DNA of 64,000 nt from Sphingobacterium chungjuense (GCF_011316935.1 NZ_WLYS01000002.1:124001-188000); one strand, 5' to 3'; shown: positions 47,010 through 55,595, counted from the first letter of the stretch. Numbers and translations: made by a program. Notes: generated by a model from the letters alone, not told the origin.

Positions 47010-48116
47010 ATGACGTTTAAACACCAAACTAATCGCATCACCAAGTTTTTCATGCTCCTACTCTTTGTGCCAATTTTCTCTAGCTGCCAAAAGGAAGAAA
47101 CGATCCCAGAGATACCTATGGATCTTCCAAGCGCGGTGACATTAAATTTTGGACAAGAACAACAACTTGACCTGACCAAATCATACTCGGACAAAAACAA
47201 CATTCAATTTTCGCTTGATTTCGCAAACACAGAAGATGTGGCCATTACGAACGAAAAATCGCTACGCCAATACCTAGAGAAAGGAATTGCTATTCATCCG
47301 GCAGATGGCTTATTGCATATTTCCTCAGAAGAATTATTTCCCAATGGCGCTTTATCGTCAAATAACGAGAAGAAGATCCCTGAAGATTATAAAGTGACGA
47401 TCATCGCTACTGACGGAAATGGGAATGTAGTAGGAAGACACAATCTTAGCATTAAAGTACAAGCTCCTTCCATTGTTTTGACCAACCAAGATACCGACGC
47501 AAGTGCTGAATTTAGCTATATGCTCTACGGCGAAACAAGCGATAACAAATTCAACTTATCATTCGCCGACAGCGTTCAACGTACAGGCATTTGGAAAGTG
47601 ATTACTAAAACAGGCACAGAACAAATAGGTAGTGTGTCCGGACACACACTGAGCATCAAAGCCTTGCCTAAACCTCAAGAAATTAAGGAAACGAATATCG
47701 ATATCCAAACCTCTTTCGAGAAAGACGGATTTACTATTGCTGTCAGAGATTTTCGAATTATGTTTATTCCAAAAATCGACTTTTTCTTCGGACAATATTA
47801 TCCAGAATACGATCTAACGATTGATGAAAGTTTGCGGCAAATAGGGCTTTCGAATGCATTTGTTTCTAATGCTCCGGCACTATTCCCTGAAAATTACAAA
47901 GGCACCTTTTCACTGCATGCGATTAAAAAAGATGGGAACGAATTTGAAGACACGAACAATGTTTTCAGCGTTGACCAGGCAACCGGTATCGTTCGAGTGA
48001 AGAAAAATGAAACATTAACCGCCGGTCGATATGCAATCACCGTTCATGCCAAAACAACACTAGGGCTAATCCTTCCTGCAACCTTGACATTGTCTATGGA
48101 ATCTTACCAGGAATAG
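47010..48116 (+). CDS. Exported lipoprotein of unknown function, paired with TonB receptor
   Basis: The 368-residue protein has a lipoprotein signal ending IFSSC followed by QKEET. The mature region is all-beta and seems to hold three or so Ig-like or cadherin-like units (around DYKVTIIATDGNGNVVGRHN, then DGFTIAVRDF, then AGRYAITVHAKT). I do not recognise a named domain with certainty; DUF4958-type surface proteins are a possible match. It is divergent from the ZnuD-like receptor and shares its operator, so it is probably made under the same metal limitation and may help capture the ligand at the surface. Confidence 0.75.
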   Translation: MTFKHQTNRITKFFMLLLFVPIFSSCQKEETIPEIPMDLPSAVTLNFGQEQQLDLTKSYSDKNNIQFSLDFANTEDVAITNEKSLRQYLEKGIAIHPADGLLHISSEELFPNGALSSNNEKKIPEDYKVTIIATDGNGNVVGRHNLSIKVQAPSIVLTNQDTDASAEFSYMLYGETSDNKFNLSFADSVQRTGIWKVITKTGTEQIGSVSGHTLSIKALPKPQEIKETNIDIQTSFEKDGFTIAVRDFRIMFIPKIDFFFGQYYPEYDLTIDESLRQIGLSNAFVSNAPALFPENYKGTFSLHAIKKDGNEFEDTNNVFSVDQATGIVRVKKNETLTAGRYAITVHAKTTLGLILPATLTLSMESYQE

Positions 48117-48133
48117 ACTTTTACCAATTTTTT

Positions 48134-48167
48134 AAAGCGACACACCTTCACTGGTATGTCGCTTTTT
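48134..48167 (+). terminator. Rho-independent terminator after the lipoprotein gene
   Basis: AAAGCGACA with CACC pairs with GG-TATGTCGCTTT (one imperfect position), followed by T residues, 18 bases after the stop codon. Confidence 0.75.
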
Positions 48168-48434
48168 TGGTTAAGAGAAACTCTAATGCGATCATACTCG
48201 CAATAGTCTACAGAAAATGATAAATACAAGACGGAACATTTATGAACCTCCTGTGTATTTTAGATAATGCTGATTTTTAAATTTTGATATTTCGTTGAAT
48301 TGTGATCTGTTTGCCGTATCTACCTAGTGAGTGACAAATTGTATCCTAATCTTTTTTATCACACGGTGCTATATACAGATTTCAATATTTGTTCGTATAG
48401 GATCATTTTTGCAATCTATTCACAACAAATGATT
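48168..48434. other. Gene-free stretch between two hairpins
   Basis: This 267-base AT-rich region contains no supported gene. It lies between the end of the lipoprotein unit and the integrase region and could include the far end of an old insertion. Confidence 0.35.
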
Positions 48435-48470
48435 AAATAGCTCTTGTCTTTTGCAAGAGCTATTTTTATA
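48435..48470. terminator. Strong hairpin, probable bidirectional terminator
   Basis: AAATAGCTCTTG (48435-48446) pairs perfectly with CAAGAGCTATTT (48454-48465) around a 7-base loop. The T-run is better on the plus strand, but it lies 8 bases after the stop of the small membrane-protein gene on the minus strand. Confidence 0.7.
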
Positions 48471-48477
48471 TTAAGAT

Positions 48478-48633
48478 CTAGCGACGCGATCCACTGGTGA
48501 TGGTCCAAATAAACAAAAGCCATGCGCAAAATGCGATAGCATAACCGATCCAAGGTTCTTTCATACTCAAGGCAGCAAATAATCCGACCGTCGAAATAAT
48601 GGAAGTAAGGATAAGTCTCAGTAGCGTTTTCAT
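48478..48633 (-). CDS. Small two-helix membrane protein
   Basis: The 51-residue protein from ATG 48631-48633 begins MKTLLRLILTSIISTVGLFA and has a second hydrophobic segment (PWIGYAIAFCAWLLFIWTI) before a basic tail SGSRR. An in-frame ATG 10 codons upstream is possible but adds a polar stretch. No family is recognised. It lies 34 bases after the integrase gene in the same direction and is followed by a strong hairpin, which supports it being expressed. Confidence 0.55.
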   Translation of the reverse strand: MKTLLRLILTSIISTVGLFAALSMKEPWIGYAIAFCAWLLFIWTITSGSRR

Positions 48634-48667
48634 AAATAGTGCTTTTAAGTTTTCAGATATCAATTCT

Positions 48668-49933
48668 CTAACGTTTCAAAAGTTTACCCTCGACTTTTTT
48701 TAGTTCAGATATTACACGTCTTTGCACATCATCTACTATACTCCAATCCTTCGAAATGTATATATCTGTCGTTTGGTTAGCGTTGTCTACATGGTTTAAA
48801 GCTAATGCTACGTCGTCTTTGCTCATCCTACATTTGTTTCTGGCAATATTGGCAAAAGTATGCCGCGCCCAGTACAAAGTAACTTCAGGTAATTCTGTTA
48901 TTACTTTTAATTGTTCCATACCCTTATATAAAGCCCAATTAAAACCATCAATTCCAGAATATCGATCGGTGATTTGACCAATATATTTCATCAATAAGGG
49001 CTTCGCTTCATCAACCAATTTTACACTTATAAAAGCATTGTCTTTTCGTTTACCCTGTGTTTTCGATCGATTGTAATCTACACGACCGTTGACTATGTTA
49101 TCTACGCGTAAATTATATAGATCAACGGCATTCATTCCACATAAGTAGAAAGAGAGCATATACATATCTCTAGCGAGCTCAGCCCTGCTGTCAACTTTCG
49201 TAACACAATGTTTAATCTTTAAAACCTGCTCAATCGTGTGATTTCTTTTTTTTGTTAATGGTGCCGAACCAATTTTATACTTTTTGAAAGGATAATGTTT
49301 TATTCGATAGATTCCCAAATCTTCATTATTATAAAGATCTCGAGCAGCGTTGAACAACGTACGCAGATCACGCATGTGATTATGTAGTCCACTACTTGAG
49401 AGACCTTTATTCTTTGTTACAACTGTGGTTCCATTCTGATTAATACGAGTAATCATTCTTTCCGAGCGTAAGTATTTTTCATAGCTCGCAAGCATATTTG
49501 AATGTACCTCCTTTATCGAGATGGCTTCCCTTTTAAAATAATCAGTCAAGCTATTTCTGACGACTCTAAAGTTATTGGCTGATCCTACTCTACCGCTCTG
49601 TTTTAGACTTTCAATATGAGAAGAGCAAAACTTTAAAAAGTCGATATCCTCATTTTGATTTATCAGGTAGTCTCTCAATGCTTCTGCGCTAAAGAAATCT
49701 AACCGATCATCCAATTCACTAATCAGCTTTCTATACTCTCTTAACTGGGATTCAACTTTATCTGCGACGAAGGGGTCCTTGATTTTGAAGTCGCTCGTTA
49801 GTTGCTTTTTAACTACAAAGTGCGAAGTATCTAAATACTTCCTTAAACCTTTGTGTCGGATGCAAATTTTAACATTGTACGTTCCATCTGCTTTTTTGTG
49901 GTGATCAAACACCTTGGCGCTAACTGTTGCCAT
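48668..49933 (-). CDS. Tyrosine site-specific integrase next to a tRNA
   Basis: About 421 residues, start chosen at MATVSAKVFDHHK (49931-49933). It has an N-terminal arm-binding domain (VKICIRHKGLRKYLD), a SAM-like domain (about 95-200) and a catalytic domain. Visible catalytic residues are Lys in RSKTQGK, Arg-His in WARHTFANIARN, His in ALNHVD and the Tyr nucleophile in TTDIYIS. The first catalytic arginine is not evident: the matching segment reads FYLCGMNAVDLYNL. Bacteroidetes integrases such as IntDOT are known to lack this residue. It lies beside the 3' end of a tRNA gene, a usual integration target. No other mobile-element genes are seen. Confidence 0.88.
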   Translation of the reverse strand: MATVSAKVFDHHKKADGTYNVKICIRHKGLRKYLDTSHFVVKKQLTSDFKIKDPFVADKVESQLREYRKLISELDDRLDFFSAEALRDYLINQNEDIDFLKFCSSHIESLKQSGRVGSANNFRVVRNSLTDYFKREAISIKEVHSNMLASYEKYLRSERMITRINQNGTTVVTKNKGLSSSGLHNHMRDLRTLFNAARDLYNNEDLGIYRIKHYPFKKYKIGSAPLTKKRNHTIEQVLKIKHCVTKVDSRAELARDMYMLSFYLCGMNAVDLYNLRVDNIVNGRVDYNRSKTQGKRKDNAFISVKLVDEAKPLLMKYIGQITDRYSGIDGFNWALYKGMEQLKVITELPEVTLYWARHTFANIARNKCRMSKDDVALALNHVDNANQTTDIYISKDWSIVDDVQRRVISELKKVEGKLLKR

Positions 49934-49947
49934 AATTCTACAATTGC

Positions 49948-49988
49948 CACGCAAAAGGACTGTAACCTATTTGTAACCGTTTTGCGTG
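49948..49988. repeat. Inverted repeat with internal direct repeat upstream of the integrase
   Basis: CACGCAAAA (49948-49956) and TTTTGCGTG (49980-49988) are perfect inverted arms. Between them TGTAACC occurs twice, separated by four bases. The element sits 15 bases before the integrase start codon and may be an integrase operator, an arm-type binding site or part of an attachment region. Confidence 0.5.
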
Positions 49989-50076
49989 AAGTTCAACAAA
50001 AAACTATGTAAATCACACCAATCGGAGAACTCCAATTAGTGCAGGGCACAAGCTCCTAAAGTACCCTGAGAAACAA

Positions 50077-50111
50077 AAAAAGTCGTTTTCCGTACAGAAA
50101 AACGACTTTTT
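50077..50111 (-). terminator. Rho-independent terminator of the tRNA transcript
   Basis: AAAAAGTCGTTTT and AAAACGACTTTTT form a 13-bp perfect stem; read on the minus strand it is followed by a T-rich run. It begins 8 bases after the tRNA 3' end. Confidence 0.85.
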
Positions 50112-50118
50112 AGATTTG

Positions 50119-50192
50119 TGCGCCCACCTGGGCTCGAACCAGGGACCAAAAGATTATGAGTCTTCTACTCTAACCGACTGAGCTATAGGCGC
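50119..50192 (-). tRNA. tRNA with anticodon CAT (Met elongator or Ile2)
   Basis: The minus strand folds into a full cloverleaf. The acceptor is GCGCCTA with TGGGCGC plus discriminator A. The D-arm starts AGCTCAG, the anticodon loop is CTCATAA with CAT at 50156-50158, and the T-arm is CCTGG-TTCGAGC-CCAGG. The 5' G1-C72 pair excludes an initiator tRNA. Elongator Met and lysidine-modified Ile2 cannot be separated by eye. CCA is not encoded. Confidence 0.95.
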
Positions 50193-50280
50193 GGTTATTT
50201 TTGCTGTCAGAAACGATGCTTGAATAGCTGTTTTGACGATGCAATTATCGATATTTGTAGCGACAAATCAAAATCTTCGC

Positions 50281-50910
50281 ATGCAAAATATCAAAAATAT
50301 CATACTCGATTACGGCAACGTGATCTTCTCCATAGACTTTCTCCTGGCGCAACAAGCTTTTAGCCAATTAGGTGTACAAAATGTCGAAGAAGTATTTGGA
50401 CATAAACAGCAAAATGAAATTTTTGACCAGTTTGACAAAGGATTGATTACTCCGGCACAATTTCGGGAAGGTATTAGAATACTGGCCAATGCTCCTCACC
50501 TTTCGGATACCGACATTGATCAAGCTTGGAATGCTTTATTGATCGGCGTATCCGCCGGCAAACACGAAGTGCTGGAGGCGCTGAAAAGCAAGTATCGGCT
50601 ATTCTTACTCAGCAACAACAACGAGATCCATTACGCCTACTGCATGCAGCACATACAAGATGTGTATGGCGTAGAAAGCAATGCGGTATTCTTTGAGAAA
50701 ACATATTATTCGCATGAGATGGGCATGCGAAAACCAGATCGTGAGATCTTTGATTTCGTGTTGAATGACGCTCAGATCAAACCAGAAGAGACATTATTTA
50801 TCGACGATAGTCCGCAACATTTGGCTACCGCCAAATCGTTAGGTATACACACCGCATTATGCAGCGCTGAAGAGCCGTTAGAAAAAATCGTGGTTGACTG
50901 GCAGTTGTAG
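50281..50910 (+). CDS. HAD-family phosphatase (YihX-like)
   Basis: The 209-residue cytoplasmic protein starts MQNIKNIILDYGNVIFSIDF. The catalytic loop DYGNV (Asp10) is the DxGNV variant seen in the YihX sugar-phosphate phosphatase group. Motif II is LLSNNNEIH, motif III the Lys in MGMRKPDREIFDFVL and motif IV FIDDSPQHL. A cap of helices lies between residues 20 and 80. The ATG at 50281 is chosen over an upstream TTG at 50233. Substrate may be a hexose phosphate, but this is inferred from relatives. Confidence 0.88.
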   Translation: MQNIKNIILDYGNVIFSIDFLLAQQAFSQLGVQNVEEVFGHKQQNEIFDQFDKGLITPAQFREGIRILANAPHLSDTDIDQAWNALLIGVSAGKHEVLEALKSKYRLFLLSNNNEIHYAYCMQHIQDVYGVESNAVFFEKTYYSHEMGMRKPDREIFDFVLNDAQIKPEETLFIDDSPQHLATAKSLGIHTALCSAEEPLEKIVVDWQL

Positions 50911-50958
50911 CGTTACCATTTTTTTAGAATAAAGCTTTCATATATCCCTGAATAAAGT

Positions 50959-50966
50959 TACCTTTG
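50959..50966 (+). promoter_or_regulatory. Candidate -7 element of the rpsU promoter
   Basis: TACCTTTG matches TAnnTTTG and lies 43 bases before the rpsU start. The upstream -33 region is poor. Confidence 0.45.
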
Positions 50967-50987
50967 CACACCAAGAATTCCACGACG

Positions 50988-50996
50988 AAAGGAGGT
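50988..50996 (+). promoter_or_regulatory. Full Shine-Dalgarno sequence before rpsU
   Basis: AAAGGAGGT is fully complementary to the 16S anti-Shine-Dalgarno core. It ends 12 bases before the ATG, a little further than the classical spacing. Most genes in this window have no such sequence, so this one stands out. In Bacteroidetes ribosomes the anti-SD is held by bS21 itself, and an SD on rpsU permits autoregulation. Confidence 0.8.
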
Positions 50997-51008
50997 ATAT
51001 AAAAAGCT

Positions 51009-51200
51009 ATGATTATTGTAAATGTAAAAGAAGGAGAATCGTTAGATAGAGCATTGAAACGTTTCAAGAAGAAATTCGAGAAAACAGGCGTTTTGAGAGA
51101 GTTACGTTCACGTCAGGCTTACGAGAAAAAATCCATTACTCGTCGTACCCAAGTGAAGAAAGCGATCTATAAAGAATCCTTACAGTTAGACAACGCGTAA
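51009..51200 (+). CDS. rpsU: 30S ribosomal protein bS21
   Basis: The 63-residue basic protein starts MIIVNVKEGESLDRALKRFK and has the family core KKFEKTGVLRELRSRQAYEK and RRTQVKKAIYK. The length is typical for Bacteroidetes. It binds near the 3' end of 16S rRNA on the platform of the small subunit; in this phylum it helps to cover the anti-Shine-Dalgarno sequence. The gene is a single unit with its own promoter and a strong terminator, and has an unusually complete Shine-Dalgarno sequence. Confidence 0.97.
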   Translation: MIIVNVKEGESLDRALKRFKKKFEKTGVLRELRSRQAYEKKSITRRTQVKKAIYKESLQLDNA

Positions 51201-51215
51201 GTATACTTACCAAAT

Positions 51216-51255
51216 AAATAATAAAAGCGACCTTTTGGGGTCGCTTTTATTATTT
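51216..51255. terminator. Bidirectional terminator between rpsU and putP
   Basis: A 17-bp perfect stem, built on AAAAGCGACC and GGTCGCTTTT with AT-rich extensions, encloses a 6-base loop (51233-51238). Both strands end in T/A-rich tracts. The two genes are convergent. Confidence 0.85.
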
Positions 51256-51267
51256 ATAACCCATTGA

Positions 51268-52764
51268 TTATTCCTGCAACATGCGCTCCATCTTATCAAA
51301 CTCTTCTGTAATGCCGTCATCAGATTTGTAAGTAGCCAATGATACCAGCACATTAACCAACAGACCGGCAAAAAAGCCCGGAATGATCTCATACAGTTCC
51401 TTATAATCGTGCGGCACATAAACCCACAACAACACCACGATTCCACCAGTTAGCATACCACTCAGCGCTCCCCATCGAGTAGATTTGCGCCAAAGCAATG
51501 ATAATAAAACAACTGGACCAAATGCCGCTCCAAAACCTGCCCAAGCATTGCCCACAAGATTCAAAATGCTATCTTGTGGATTTAAGGAAAGTAAAATTGC
51601 AATAAGCGCCACCAGCAGCACAGACATGCGACTAACGATCAGCATACGCGACGCAGAAGCTTGCTTATGGAGCAGGGCCTTGTAGATATCCTCCGTCATC
51701 GAACTCGCTGTCACGAGCAGTTGCGACGAAATAGTACTCATCACCGCCGCTAAAATGGCCGACAACAGGAAACCCCCAATCAGCGGGTGAAACATAATGC
51801 GAGATAAATAAATAAAGATGGTTTCCGCCATCTCCTTCGATGCATCAAACTGTGACATCATGGCTACATCATTTTTGTTCAGGTAAGCAATCCCGAACAA
51901 ACCAACCAACATAGCACCGCCGACTGTAAAGATCATCCAACTAATACCAATATTACGTGCTTTCTTTAGCTGACTCACTTTATCAATCGCCATAAAACGA
52001 ACCAAAATATGCGGTTGCCCAAAATAACCAAAACCCCAAGCCAGTAATGAAACGATACCGACGGTAGTCGTCCCTTTAAAAAGATCCAGATAGTCAGGAT
52101 TTTTCTGCCGAATGATGGAAAACGTTTCTCCAAGCCCACCGAGTTCCATGATCATTACAATGGGCAGAATAACCAAGGCCAATACCATAATAGCGCCTTG
52201 TACAAAATCTGTTAAACTGACGGCCAAAAAACCGCCTAAGAAAGTATAGGCAACCACTACGGCGCTAGTGACCATCAAACCTGTCGTATAATCCATATTA
52301 AACGCGGACTCAAACAAGCGTCCTCCAGATACCATTCCAGCGGAAGTATATAGCGTGAAAAATATTAAAATGAGCACGCTGGCCGCTATTTTTAATAATT
52401 GAGATTTGTCCCGGAAGCGATTTTCAAAATAAACGGGTAGCGTAATGGCATTGTTAGCCACCTCGGTGTAGGCGCGCAGGCGCGGTGCTACCAGAATATA
52501 ATTCATAAATGCACCAAACGTCAGTCCGATAGCGATCCATGAAGCCGACAAGCCCGACAAATACATCGCGCCAGGCAAGCCCATCAATAGCCAGCCACTC
52601 ATATCCGAAGCACCGGCAGACAATGCCGTAACTGCAGCGCCCAAACTGCGTCCACCCAATAAAAATTCTTCGGTATTAGCCGTAGATTTCCGGTATGAAT
52701 ACAGCCCAATCAAGATCATCAAGACCATGTATAGGCCGATCGAAATACCTTCGTAAATGTTCAT
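51268..52764 (-). CDS. putP: Sodium/proline symporter
   Basis: The 498-residue protein has about 13 membrane helices and matches PutP: SIGLYMVLMILIGLYSYRK at the N-terminus, EEFLLGGRSLGAAVTALSAGASDMSGWLL in the sodium-site region, FGYFGQPHILVRFMAI, and STISSQLLVTASSMTEDIY. It takes up proline with sodium for nutrition or osmotic protection. Its 5' end faces the ferredoxin gene terminator. Proline biosynthesis genes lie 6 kb away at 58785-61630, but not in the same unit. Confidence 0.93.
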   Translation of the reverse strand: MNIYEGISIGLYMVLMILIGLYSYRKSTANTEEFLLGGRSLGAAVTALSAGASDMSGWLLMGLPGAMYLSGLSASWIAIGLTFGAFMNYILVAPRLRAYTEVANNAITLPVYFENRFRDKSQLLKIAASVLILIFFTLYTSAGMVSGGRLFESAFNMDYTTGLMVTSAVVVAYTFLGGFLAVSLTDFVQGAIMVLALVILPIVMIMELGGLGETFSIIRQKNPDYLDLFKGTTTVGIVSLLAWGFGYFGQPHILVRFMAIDKVSQLKKARNIGISWMIFTVGGAMLVGLFGIAYLNKNDVAMMSQFDASKEMAETIFIYLSRIMFHPLIGGFLLSAILAAVMSTISSQLLVTASSMTEDIYKALLHKQASASRMLIVSRMSVLLVALIAILLSLNPQDSILNLVGNAWAGFGAAFGPVVLLSLLWRKSTRWGALSGMLTGGIVVLLWVYVPHDYKELYEIIPGFFAGLLVNVLVSLATYKSDDGITEEFDKMERMLQE

Positions 52765-52814
52765 ATATTATATTTAGAGGTCATAATTTATATGAAGATA
52801 TCGAAAATTATCAA

Positions 52815-52849
52815 ACAAAAAAAAGTGATAGGGCAAACCTATCACTTTT
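52815..52849 (-). terminator. Rho-independent terminator of the ferredoxin gene
   Basis: AAAAGTGATAGG (52821-52832) and CCTATCACTTTT (52838-52849) form a perfect 12-bp stem. On the minus strand it is followed by a run of T residues. Confidence 0.85.
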
Positions 52850-52887
52850 CTTTATATTAAACTTAATATTGTTACAAGAAACTCAAA

Positions 52888-53238
<351 letters not shown>

Positions 53239-53279
53239 TTATATCCTCTCAATAATATTTTTAAACTAGTTTTGCACTT

Positions 53280-53287
53280 CAAAGTTA
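53280..53287 (-). promoter_or_regulatory. Candidate -7 element of the ferredoxin promoter
   Basis: On the minus strand this reads TAACTTTG, matching TAnnTTTG, 41 bases before the start codon. A TTG lies about 23 bases further upstream. Confidence 0.45.
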
Positions 53288-53410
53288 AACAATCCCTTAA
53301 TTAATATCTACAATTTTTATAGATTATTATTACACCGGATTGGAATTACTCGCAAAGATAGAGCAAAATTCGGTGAGATTTGTTCTAAATAATTTAAAGA
53401 AAGTAGCATT

Positions 53411-54424
53411 TTGACAAAGAATCAACGAATAAACGCATTTGTACAGCTGGGCAATTACTTACGTGCTGAGCAGGAAAACCTACGCGAATTCTTAGCGCTT
53501 GTGCAAGTAAAGAATCCATGGTATACTGCCGACAATGTACATAGACAACTAACAGCTATTGCACAAAATCTTACCCAAGAAAAATTAACATCTTGGGTGG
53601 CAACACTTCCCGACCAACCTTCGGATAAAACCGTTGCCTTGGTATTAGCAGGTAATATACCGTTGGTGGGCTTTCATGATATTTTAAGCGTGCTGATTAG
53701 TGGTTTCAATGTGCAGATCAAGCCGTCATCGGATGATGCCGGACTGACGACTTGGATTTTGCAAAAGCTGGTAGAAATCGAACCACAATTTACGGCTAAA
53801 ATTGAAATCGTTGAGCGTTTAGGAGCGCATGATCTTATCATCGCGACGGGGAGCAACAATTCTGCTCGCTATTTTGAATATTATTTTGGTAAAAAACCAC
53901 ACATCATCCGCAAAAATAGAAACTCTGTCGCCATTCTGGATGGCAGTGAGACTCCCGAGCAAATAGCGCAATTGGGGCAAGACATCTTTGATTATTTTGG
54001 TTTAGGATGTCGTTCAGTATCGAAGATTTACATTCCAGAAAATTATGATATCGCACAGCTTTACGAAGGTATTGCAGACTTCCAATCGGTGAGCCAACAT
54101 AACAAGTACGGCAATAATTACGACTATAATAAGTCTATCTTTTTAATAAATGCCGATGTCCATTTCGACAACGGGTTTCTATTGCTCAAGGAAGACAAAA
54201 GCTGGGCTTCTCCCCTCGCGGTAGTGCATTTTGAGCGTTATGCTACATTGGCCAATGTGGCTAATGATCTGGATGCGGCACAAGATCAAATCCAATGCGT
54301 GGTCACCAATGCGCAAATCACGCCCAATGTGCCGGTGTTTTCATTTGGCGAGAGCCAATGTCCGGCGTTGGATGATTATGCAGATGGCGTAGATATTTTG
54401 GCATTCTTAGAACAACACAGGTAG
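53411..54424 (+). CDS. LuxC-like acyl-CoA reductase, TTG start
   Basis: The 337-residue protein matches the acyl-CoA reductase family (PF05893). VALVLAGNIPLVGFHDILSVL binds cofactor, and the catalytic cysteine is in FGLGCRSVSKIYIP (about residue 200). An in-frame stop lies six codons upstream and no ATG occurs between it and the conserved N-terminus, so TTG at 53411 is the only credible start. The enzyme would reduce an acyl-CoA or acyl thioester to aldehyde with NADPH; the product is unknown. It is common in Bacteroidetes beside ferredoxin and serine-pathway genes. Confidence 0.85.
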   Translation: MTKNQRINAFVQLGNYLRAEQENLREFLALVQVKNPWYTADNVHRQLTAIAQNLTQEKLTSWVATLPDQPSDKTVALVLAGNIPLVGFHDILSVLISGFNVQIKPSSDDAGLTTWILQKLVEIEPQFTAKIEIVERLGAHDLIIATGSNNSARYFEYYFGKKPHIIRKNRNSVAILDGSETPEQIAQLGQDIFDYFGLGCRSVSKIYIPENYDIAQLYEGIADFQSVSQHNKYGNNYDYNKSIFLINADVHFDNGFLLLKEDKSWASPLAVVHFERYATLANVANDLDAAQDQIQCVVTNAQITPNVPVFSFGESQCPALDDYADGVDILAFLEQHR

Positions 54425-54557
54425 TGCATAGGTTAGCGTCGCTCGATCTAAAGAATTGTTAATTTTCCGAGCAATTCGGGCGCTTATCATGAAAAAACTA
54501 TACATTTGATAATTGAACTTTACATTTGGCAACTAAAGTTTGCTTTTGACCGTTGAG

Positions 54558-54761
54558 ATGTATTTAATAAAAGTAAAAGGTGTCGCAAAAATTCCAGATT
54601 ACGTACAGTTACGTGATGAAGCCTTTACCCTATTGGCCTACTTTCGCGTAGATCGGCCGGATAAGTCGTTAGATAAAATAGGTTTAGGAGACAAATTGGA
54701 TTACATTATGCAGATCGCCCAAGAAATTCCTTTCGGTCAGATCGTCAAACTTGATTTATAA
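54558..54761 (+). CDS. Conserved Bacteroidetes small protein upstream of ftsE
   Basis: The 67-residue protein starts MYLIKVKGVAKIPDYVQLRD at an ATG (54558-54560); an upstream TTG-type extension is less likely. It contains DKIGLGDKLDYIMQIAQEIPFGQIVKL. No domain is recognised, but it ends 6 bases before ftsE in the same direction, so it is probably part of that transcript. It has no signal peptide and no membrane segment. Confidence 0.7.
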   Translation: MYLIKVKGVAKIPDYVQLRDEAFTLLAYFRVDRPDKSLDKIGLGDKLDYIMQIAQEIPFGQIVKLDL

Positions 54762-54767
54762 TTTTTT

Positions 54768-55448
54768 ATGGCAGAACATTCCGTTATCAGACTCAAAAAC
54801 ATCGATATATATCAGCAGAAACACCTTGTATTGGCTAATGTCAATCTTAGCATACAGTCGGGTGAGTTCATCTATCTGATCGGACAATCGGGATCTGGAA
54901 AAAGTAGTCTTTTGAAAATCATCTATGGTGATCTATATATCGCTACAGGTGAAGGAATGATTGCTGGATTCGACTTGAAAAAGCTGCACGACAACGAAGT
55001 ACCTTACCTACGTCGCAAGTTGGGGATCGTATTTCAGGATTTCCACTTGCTGAATGATCGTACCGTTGAGAAGAATCTGGAATTTGCCCTCAAAGCAACG
55101 GGTTGGAAAGATCGCGGACTGATCGAAAACAAGATGGTGGATGTTTTGGAAAAAGTAGGCTTGCGCTCCAAGTTGAAAAAGATGCCACACGAATTATCTG
55201 GTGGTGAACAACAGCGTGTGGTAATCGCCCGTGCTTTACTCAATGATCCAGAAATCATCTTGGCCGATGAGCCAACGGGTAACTTGGATCCTGCCACTTC
55301 AGAAGAAATCATTCTATTATTGCGCGACATTGCGGCATCAGGAACTGCGGTATTGATGGCTACGCACGATTATCAAATCATTCGTAATATGCCAGCTCGT
55401 ATCCTGCGTACGGCCGATGGTGCACTGCACGACAATGTCACTATTTAA
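54768..55448 (+). CDS. ftsE: Cell-division ABC transporter ATP-binding protein
   Basis: The 226-residue ATPase has Walker A GQSGSGKS (39-46), Q-loop FQDFHLL, signature LSGGEQQ (143-149), Walker B IILADEP (163-169) and switch His in ATHDYQ. The match to FtsE is good: VIRLKNIDIYQQKHLVLANVNL and DPATSEEIILLL. FtsE with FtsX activates peptidoglycan hydrolases at the septum. No ftsX gene is next to it, which is common in this phylum. Confidence 0.88.
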   Translation: MAEHSVIRLKNIDIYQQKHLVLANVNLSIQSGEFIYLIGQSGSGKSSLLKIIYGDLYIATGEGMIAGFDLKKLHDNEVPYLRRKLGIVFQDFHLLNDRTVEKNLEFALKATGWKDRGLIENKMVDVLEKVGLRSKLKKMPHELSGGEQQRVVIARALLNDPEIILADEPTGNLDPATSEEIILLLRDIAASGTAVLMATHDYQIIRNMPARILRTADGALHDNVTI

Positions 55449-55510
55449 GCCCGTCAATAACTGACACAATTACACAAATCAGACAAATTGTAAGTCCACC
55501 TCGCGGAAAA

Positions 55511-55525
55511 CTGACAGCCTGTCGG
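55511..55525. promoter_or_regulatory. Imperfect palindrome before grpE
   Basis: CTGACAG and CTGTCGG flank one base, with a single mismatch. It lies 70 bases before grpE; another CTGACA copy lies about 55 bases further upstream. It could be a heat-shock control site in the absence of a visible CIRCE element (inference). Confidence 0.3.
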
Positions 55526-55595
55526 CGAATCGCGTATTGGCAAAAAAATTGAACATCCCTGTGGATAACAAGGGATTGTTTTATAGTATAGCAAC

